A stretch of DNA of 64,000 nucleotides from Psoroptes ovis (taxonomy: Eukaryota; Arthropoda; Arachnida; Sarcoptiformes; Psoroptidae): assembly GCA_002943765.1 (NCBI GenBank), contig PQWQ01000012.1, positions 248,001 through 312,000 on the forward strand. The letters run 5' to 3'. Below are positions 56,899-64,000 of this stretch, one piece after another. Numbering within the stretch: position 1 is the stretch's first letter; each line of letters begins with the position of its first letter. Under the pieces are notes generated by a model. That model did no database searches. It had not been told where the DNA came from and worked only from the letters and a program-made list of their open reading frames with translations. The position numbers and the translations under genes were made by a program.

Positions 56899-57068
56899 CA
56901 CGAGGGTCTGACTTCGAAGAATCACGGTAAGACACCAAAGAATCCACAGAAAATCAAGAGAGTTGCACGAGGGTCTGACCCCTGAATAATCACGGTAAGA
57001 CACCACCGAAAAACAAGAAAATCAGCGAAACACGAGGGTCGAACCCTGAAGAATCACGGTAAAACACG
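56899..57068 (+). repeat. Tandem repeat, ~67-bp unit, 2.6 copies
   Basis: Units start CACGAGGGTCTGAC at 56899, 56966 and 57031 and each include AATCACGGTAAGACAC. Copies differ by substitutions and small indels. Confidence 0.75.
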
Positions 57069-57539
57069 ACGAGAATTCGATCACCGAATCGATTGTTGAA
57101 CTGATTGAAATTCAAAAATTTCAAAATTAAAAATTTGGCGCCAAAAAACTAAAATTTTTCAAATTTTCAAAATTTAAAATTTACGAATGATTCCACATAT
57201 TTCAATGATTTCAAATAATTCAAAAACAAACACAGACATACATAGACACATCATCAACAAAAACGATTAAATGCGACGACCAACAAATACAAAGACCCAC
57301 AAATGTACCGAATGTCAACTTCATACATTCAACATTCATTCAATGATGATGTCTGAATTGTAAATGATTTTAATTCATCGGGAAAAGAAACCAAAATTTT
57401 CCTGTTTATTTCAGTGGAAATTCTGAAACAGAATCTATTTGAAATTCCATTGGTCTATGACTGAACAGAATCATACGACGATTCTGTTTGTGTCGTCTAT
57501 TCCATGTTCTACAATTCAATTCTTCAATATTTTGGACTA

Positions 57540-57645
57540 TTTTGGTTCAAGAAATTCTCGTCTACACAGCTATGGTTCTACAAGACTATAGTTCTACTAG
57601 ACTATGGTTCTACAAGACTATAGCTCTATGGACTATGTGAGATTC
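57540..57645 (+). repeat. Degenerate GGTTCTACAAGACTATA repeats
   Basis: Four to five imperfect units of about 16-18 bp (CTATGGTTCTACAAGA, CTATAGTTCTACTAGA and so on). No other feature is associated. Confidence 0.65.
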
Positions 57646-57760
57646 CATGCGATTCCATGTGAAATTCTGTTCAAGTCTATTGGCGTGGAATTCAGTTCAT
57701 TCATGTAGTCATATATTTGTATGTTCATGTTGTATAATTTAACATATATTCAACTATGAT

Positions 57761-57791
57761 AATGACGATGATGATCGTCATCATCGTCATT
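57761..57791. repeat. 14-bp perfect inverted repeat with 3-base loop
   Basis: AATGACGATGATGA is followed by TCG and its exact complement TCATCATCGTCATT. It probably arose from opposed ATG/CAT microsatellite units. Confidence 0.7.
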
Positions 57792-57933
57792 GTCTTTGAG
57801 AATATATCATTATTATTATTATGATTATTATTTTTGTGTTATTTCAATTCAATTCAATTGAATACAATTCAATATTTGTGCATTGGAATTTGTGCTATTT
57901 GTATTGGAAATACAAATCAAAGCAATATATATT

Positions 57934-58014
57934 TCGGGTTGTCCCATAAGTTCTTGCCGTTTTTCGAATTGAAAAAAAAATTTTAAAAATGGCAAGAATT
58001 TATGGGACAACCTT
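57934..58014. mobile_element. Mariner-type hairpin miniature element 7 (subfamily A)
   Basis: It starts CGGGTTGTCCCATAAGTTCT and ends with an arm containing TTTATGGGACAACC, about 80 bp. One arm substitution (AAGAATTTATG) is visible. Confidence 0.85.
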
Positions 58015-58397
58015 GAATACAAAATTTACAAATATGTTGTGTATGTACAAGAATTTCGAAATTTCAATGATTCCAAATGCTTCTACTATTAGTAAATTTT
58101 ACATATAGAATATTCTATTTGAAATTCTGGTTAATATCTATTGTATCGTGTATAAGAATATATTCTCGTGATAGAATCGATTTGTCAATTCTGCGCGCTA
58201 TATAACATGACTGTAAATTTGTCTTTTTCAATTCAATTTTCGATCGCATTTTTTATCATTGTTGTTGATGATCATGACATGACGATGTATCCAATTCAAT
58301 TGAAGTCAATTCAATCGTATTTCAATTGTAATAAGCAATGATGATGAATTGGATGGAAAAAATCATTTAAAAATAGACAAAACGATTATATTTGGTA

Positions 58398-58479
58398 TTA
58401 GGTTGTCCGAAAAGTTTTGGCCGATTTTCTTGAACAACTTTCGATTGATTGAGCGGAATGAACTTTTCGGACAACCTAA
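58398..58479. mobile_element. Mariner-type hairpin miniature element 8 (subfamily B)
   Basis: It starts TTAGGTTGTCCGAAAAGTTT and ends GAACTTTTCGGACAACCTAA, about 82 bp. The outer 20 bp pair well and the centre pairs poorly. Confidence 0.85.
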
Positions 58480-58660
58480 TATGTTTATACTTAAAATAAT
58501 CGATACGAAGAGAGAGAAAATTTGATGTCATCAAAGAGTTATTATCAATGGAAACATTGTTGTTGTTGTTGTACATTCATTCATTCATTCATTTGTCATT
58601 TAATATGACAATTTTCGTTTTTCGAAAATTAAATCAAAACAAGAATAATTGTATTAAAAA

Positions 58661-58740
58661 TTAGGTTGTCCGAAAAGTTCTTGCCGATTTTACAATCATT
58701 TTTTACGATATCACCGGCAATAACTTTACGGACAATCCAA
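58661..58740. mobile_element. Mariner-type hairpin miniature element 9 (subfamily B)
   Basis: It starts TTAGGTTGTCCGAAAAGTTC and ends ACTTTACGGACAATCCAA, 80 bp. It lies only 180 bp from element 8. Confidence 0.8.
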
Positions 58741-60312
58741 ATATTTTGAAAGCATTCATTGAACCACAAATAAACGATTATAATTTGAATATATGAAAAT
58801 AATAATCGATAATTTTTAAATGTATTCGAATCATTATTATTATTTGTAATAATATTATTCATAATTTATATATGAGATGGATGAATATAATAATCAACGA
58901 TGACAAAGAGTGTTACAAAGGGGTTAAAAAGGGTAAAGGGTTGTGTAAACATGTTAAAACTGTATGCAAAGCTTTGACAAATGCTTTAATGGGTTTTAGT
59001 GTTTCAAACTAGTCTGAAAAATGGAAAATTATTATTTTTAATTTAATTCTATGATTTTCATTGAATAATTCAATGCGATTTTTCTTATCTAAATTAAATG
59101 CTTTTTAAAATGATGATTGTGAATTTGAATTTAATCAATCGAATCGTAATGAATTGATTACAAATATAATCTCTCGACCATTGGGCATTTGAATTTTTTT
59201 TTTTTTTTTTCATTCATTCGAATCGAGAGTAAATTGAATTCGAAATAATTGTTTTCACTGAAAATCATTATCAACATTGTCATGAAAGTTGTACTAACAA
59301 AAATTTCGGTATTTAAAACATTTGAATTTGAATCGAGAATTAATTTTAGAAATTAAGATTGATATCGATATTGGATGATATTGGAATATTGAAATTGAAA
59401 ATGAAATGAAAATTTCATTAAATTAATGGTAGAAATTCAATATTCACTGATAATTGTAAAGAAAATGATAAATAAAAATAAATTGATCAAGAATTTTACA
59501 TTAAAATACATTTTCATTCATATATAATACATAAAATATCAGATTTATCAGAATATTCAATATCATATATTTATTCTTGGAAACAGAATTTAGAACAAAA
59601 TTTGAAATAATCTTAGATGATAATAATAATAATAATGATAATAATTAAATCGAATTACATTCGAAATTTGAATTCGAATTAAATTGAATTGAATCGAAAA
59701 TCTATATTTGAATGTATTGATATAAATGAATATATTTATTTAATATTTGTATATTTGTGTGTAAAATATACAAATATTAAATAAACACACACACACACAC
59801 ACATAATTTATTGGATTGACAAAAATATTCTTTTATTTTGCTTAATATATCCAAGAATATTAAAAATCTACTAAATTGTAATCGTGTAAAACGATATCAG
59901 AATATTTCGAAGGGGATAGAATTTTCGGACTTAAATTTTCAGATGAATTTTCGGGGATTCTCTTATTTCGAATCCATTTTTTTTTGTTTTTATTTTTGTT
60001 CGAAACAAAATTAAACAAAAAATAAAATTTATGTACATGGATATGTACATGGATGGATGTCCACATACATACAGAATATCCATACAAATACAAGAATATG
60101 GTCGACATACATAGATAGAATTCGGCAGAATTCATAGAATTTCACAGAATTTACAGAATTTACAGAATCCACAGAAGATACAGAAGATACGATACGACGA
60201 TTGGACCAAATGAAATGGGAAATGAAAATGAATAGTTTCATTTGTTTTTTGAATGTTTTAAATGTGAAATGTGAAATGATATCTTGAATACAAATCATAG
60301 AATTATTTTGTA

Positions 60313-60392
60313 TTAGGTTGTCCCATAAGTTCTTGCCGTTTTTCCAATAAAAAAAAAATTCAAAAAACGGCAAGAACTTATGGGACAATCTA
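60313..60392. mobile_element. Mariner-type hairpin miniature element 10 (subfamily A)
   Basis: TA-flanked: TTAGGTTGTCCCATAAGTTC at the left and GAACTTATGGGACAATCTAA at the right, 80 bp. The arms pair over about 29 bp, including AACGGCAAGAACTTATGG. Confidence 0.9.
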
Positions 60393-60602
60393 ATATTAAT
60401 AGTTATCTATGAATCTGTGCATCTATGCTCTTGTTTTTGTTTTAATGTTGTCCACCATTTCGATGGACGAAGATGATGTTCGGCCCAAATGGATGGCCGG
60501 CACTGGATGACCACCGGGGATGGTCTGCCATCGAATGTGTGGACATACGAATATCGAGTGATATATGAGGGGGGGCTTTGCCGAAGCAGGGACTTAAAGG
60601 TC

Positions 60603-60675
60603 ATTCGCCGGTAAACCGGTGCAGTCCGCCAGAAGAAGGCGATTACGCTTAGACCACCATCCGAGCTACTCGGAA
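60603..60675 (-). other. tRNA-like relic (possible SINE head)
   Basis: On the minus strand this region reads TAGCTCGGATGG, which fits the pol III A-box consensus with one mismatch. GGTGGTCTAAGCG, a Leu-tRNA-like D-arm word, follows. An anticodon-like 5-bp stem with a 7-base TTCTTCT loop and a CCGGTTTACCGG hairpin come next. No good B box or acceptor stem was found, so it is not called a functional tRNA. Confidence 0.3.
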
Positions 60676-60808
60676 TCTTTCGGATTCTGAATGAAATGAA
60701 AAATTCATAAATTCTATGAAATTGAATTTATGAATTTTGTGTGTTCGATTTCCGAAGCGCAAACATATGTGGCCTCAAGAATAATCGGCAGGGTCCGAAG
60801 ACAAAGAT

Positions 60809-60889
60809 ATTAGGTTGTCCCATAAGTTCTTGCCGTTTTTTAAATTTTTTCCATTCGAAAAACAGCAAGAACTTATGGGACAACCTAAT
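60809..60889. mobile_element. Mariner-type hairpin miniature element 11 (subfamily A)
   Basis: It starts TTAGGTTGTCCCATAAGTTC and ends AAGAACTTATGGGACAACCT, about 80 bp. It lies about 420 bp from element 10 and 135 bp from the tRNA-like relic. Confidence 0.9.
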
Positions 60890-62794
60890 AATTTCATGGA
60901 TAATATTTCATTGGAATTCTATTGATATTCATACCGAGAATATTCTGTGGATATTTGTATGGCCATTCGTATGGATATCTCATCGATATCATGCAGATAT
61001 TCTAGATGGAATTCTACGCGGAACACCGAAATAAATCCACCTATAATCTTATAATCTTTGCGCCGGAAAATACGGACAAAAATGCGCGGACAAAATACGG
61101 GAAAAAGACGGAAATTAATTATACTAAGCTCATAATTAATATGTGACCGAAATAATTTGTTCGGTGATACCGAACCGAATCGATATATCACCAAATGAGT
61201 AAATTGAATAAATCAATGAATATACATCGATTCAATGGACGATCCTTTGATTCATTTTTGCTTTGTTTCAATTAATTTCATTGAAATTCAATTTAACGAT
61301 ACAATACGAACGATACAAACGATACGTCGATTGTACGACATCTTCACCCGAATACACACATTCAGTGCCGTAATGTAATAAAATGGACATTAATTCGTGT
61401 ATTTATTTGAATTTGTTTGAATTTCAATTCGAATTCAGTTCAAATTTGAATTCAGTTGAACCGAAATTTGAATTCAAATTGAGCTCAAAACAAACAAATT
61501 CAAACGAATTCAAACATTTAAATTTATTTCAATTTTCATTGTGATAATAAATTTTACCATTCACAACACACTTTAATTCATTTATTTATTTATTTATTTA
61601 TTATCTTTGATTGTCATTGTTTATTCAGTATTTGTAATATTTATGGCCCTATTCACCCATTCATTCATGGCCCTTATAACTCATTGTTCTTATTACCCAT
61701 TCATTCGGGGCCCAAATCAGTCATGGACCCAAATAGTTATGGCCCTTGTTAGTCAGGCCCTATTAGTTTACCATTTTCTTAGGTTCGGGGGGGGAGCCTT
61801 CAACACGATCATTTTGGGACAGTTTCGGGCATGATTCGGATGCAAATAAATAAACGAATTATCATCATGGACAATCGTGTGAAATTGATACACACAGACA
61901 GAGGTATCCACACAGAGAACACCCATACACAGAGACACTGAAGAATAGCCTGGTGTCGATTCTTGTATGGGAATGTGTACGTGGGAATGTTGCATGGTTC
62001 GAAACTGTCGAACAATGTATGGCCATGTTATGGTCGTGTTTTGGCCGTGTTTTGGCCATGTTTTGGCCATGTTTGACCATGTCCAACATGAATCAAATGG
62101 AAATCGTTTATCGTGTGTGTGTGTGTGTGTAATTCATTCAATGAGTGATAATTGTCATCGTTTTGTAATCGATTAATTTTACTACTTTCGTTCAATCTCA
62201 CACTTAATCATTCATTGAATCATTGAAATCCGATTAACGGATTTGTAAATGTTTTTTGAAGAATTTGAAGAATTAAAGAATTGAAATGCGAGGATTTCAC
62301 CAATTGTTCAATGTACTGTGAATTTATTGTTTGGTTTTTACTCGAGTTTTCAAAGAATTCTTCAAGAATTGTCGAAGAAATTTTCAGCCCAAAGTTGGCC
62401 GTCGAACTTTGTCAAAGAACATCGAAGATATTCTCGGGGTGTTCTGGGACATTTTATGAGGTTTTAATGCTTGAAATTCATTGATTTGTGTCAATTCTTT
62501 GGTCGAGAAAGCTTTGGTTTTTCGGGATTCTTCGGTAATTCTTGGATGATTCTTTGAAATTCTAAGAAATTCTTGGAAATCTTTGAAATGATTTCATAGG
62601 AATCGAATCATGACAAACATTCATCGATCAGAAATTAGAGAAATTTCAACACAATTTCAAGGATTATTTCACATGAAATCAAATAATGATTTCAATTTGT
62701 CATTGTGGGTGTGTGTGGAAGTGTATTTGTGTGTGATTTACCGAGAAATCCTCGGATAAATCACCGAGAAATATTTGGAAATTGTTCATTGATA

Positions 62795-62874
62795 TTCAGG
62801 TTGTCCCATAAGTTCTTGCCGTTTTTCGAATGAAAAAAAATTCAAAACACGGGAAGAACTTATGGGACAACTTG
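62795..62874. mobile_element. Mariner-type hairpin miniature element 12 (subfamily A)
   Basis: It starts TTCAGGTTGTCCCATAAGTT and ends GAAGAACTTATGGGACAACT, about 80 bp, with small changes at both ends. Confidence 0.85.
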
Positions 62875-64000
62875 ATATTTGTATTTTTCAAAATACAGTA
62901 CAACAACAAATTATTTGACAATTATTTGATTTTTGACATTTTCTAACATTTATTTGTTTGATTTGATTGTCATTTGATGTTCAATTTCTTATTTGAATCA
63001 AATATTTAATTGTTTTCAAAAAATAATAATAATTTCAAATAATTTCAATGATAATAATGATGATTGTAATAATAATTGTGATGATGTCAAATTTATTTGT
63101 TTGATAATCAAAATTTGTCTTTGATTTGTTTTTATTTGTTTAACGGTTGTTAAGGTTATAGTTGTTTCGAACAAGTTTTAAGAATCGAATTTGATTGAAT
63201 ATTCTTTGAATTCTTTGGTTCTGTGAATTCATTGAATTCCTTAGATTCTGGAATTCTGTAAATTCTTGGATTCTTGGATGAAATTCTTCCCTGAAACATC
63301 TTTGAAATCATCTTAGAAAATTTTCACGCAAAGAATTTCCCAGAATCTTAGAATTATAGAAATATATTTGATTTGAGACATTCGATTTTTAATTAATTTT
63401 CATTTTTCTCATTATTATTTAATTGAAATTGTCATAAATAATCAATAAATACACAAATACAAATGTTTGATTTTGAAACAAACAAACATTGGAAAAAAGT
63501 CGTGACCACAAACTGGACAAGAATATTTTGTGAAGAATTCTGTCAATTCAAAATGGAAAAAAATGACCGATAGAAACAAACCCGAAAAAAACATTCCAAA
63601 TTGTCAATGACAATTTGCTTTTATCAATTTGATTTGATTGAATTTGATTAGTTTTTTTTTCTTGATTTCGAATCTTTGATTCATTTCGATTTTTGCAATT
63701 TCACATTTGATTTTTACATAAATTTCACAGATTCTTGTAGAATTCTATCAAAATTCTACCGATTCACAGAATTGAATGAAATTCTACCGACTCAATAAAT
63801 TCTATAAAGAATCTGTCAATCATATTCAATGAAAATCAATGAGATTCAATGGAAATTCAATGAATATAAAAGGAAATTCAAAGAAACATTCATAAATGAA
63901 TAAGAATTTGACATTTGTATCAAAGAGAATCGGATTTTCAAAAATTTTGATCATTTGAATGATTCGAATTAGTTTCTCTGAATATATTCAAAGGTTTGAT

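Larger units (their letters stand above)
54881..64000. other. Gene-poor 9.1 kb, repeats and miniature elements
   Basis: No protein-coding gene or confident RNA gene is supported; open frames here are short, AT-rich and lack family features. It contains six hairpin miniature elements, a 67-bp tandem repeat, a tRNA-like relic at 60603-60675, (AC)n/(GT)n tracts near 59785 and 62115, and many ATTCAATTC-type words. It may be an intron or long intergenic space of a gene beyond the window. Confidence 0.6.

Noticed and set aside
29075..62874. The ~80-bp hairpins as microRNA genes
   Set aside because: Shared ends, TA flanks and 12 dispersed copies fit miniature transposons better; small-RNA data would be needed to argue otherwise.

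Overview
The window looks like nuclear DNA of a small-genome arthropod, most likely an acariform (astigmatid) mite. The evidence is AT-rich DNA, compact genes with 55-75 bp GT-AG introns, many CAT/ATG-type microsatellites coding Ser/His/Asn/Gln runs, and a Dscam-like gene without arrays of alternative exons. The organism call is an inference; the gene calls rest on recognisable protein families and on exon joins checked for reading phase.

Positions 1-20,060 are gene dense and mostly housekeeping: 6-phosphogluconate dehydrogenase (+), a Bin3/MePCE RNA methyltransferase (+), OST48/DDOST (-), complex I 75-kDa subunit NDUFS1 (+), an unrecognised small secreted protein (-), GATOR1 subunit NPRL3 (+), WD-repeat protein DCAF7 (-), a SFT2-like Golgi membrane protein (+), a RING-CH (MARCH-like) protein (+) and a GH35 beta-galactosidase (+). 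They act in separate pathways; DDOST and NDUFS1 share a short divergent promoter.

Positions 20,322-39,044 (minus strand) hold a Dscam-like cell-adhesion receptor in 11 recognisable exons, with a possible distant start exon at 46,903-46,963. All twelve pieces join in phase to a predicted 2010-residue protein with 9 Ig domains, only 4 FNIII domains, one membrane span and a low-complexity tail. Its introns contain a nested NOL12-like gene, a decayed DNA transposon with about 380-bp inverted repeats, three TTAA-flanked (piggyBac-type) miniature elements, a 64-copy 14-bp minisatellite and several mariner-type hairpin elements.

Positions 39,045-47,724 and 54,877-64,000 have no convincing genes apart from the candidate start exon. 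They hold simple repeats and most of the hairpin miniature elements. Between them, at 47,725-54,876, sits a complete, apparently very young 7.15-kb LTR retroelement. It has identical 348-bp LTRs, a 4-bp target duplication, one uninterrupted gag-pol frame and an env-like frame. Its Gag resembles BEL/Pao elements while its Pol is Ty3/gypsy-type, and it has no ordinary tRNA primer site. This mosaic retrovirus-like element is the most interesting object in the window.
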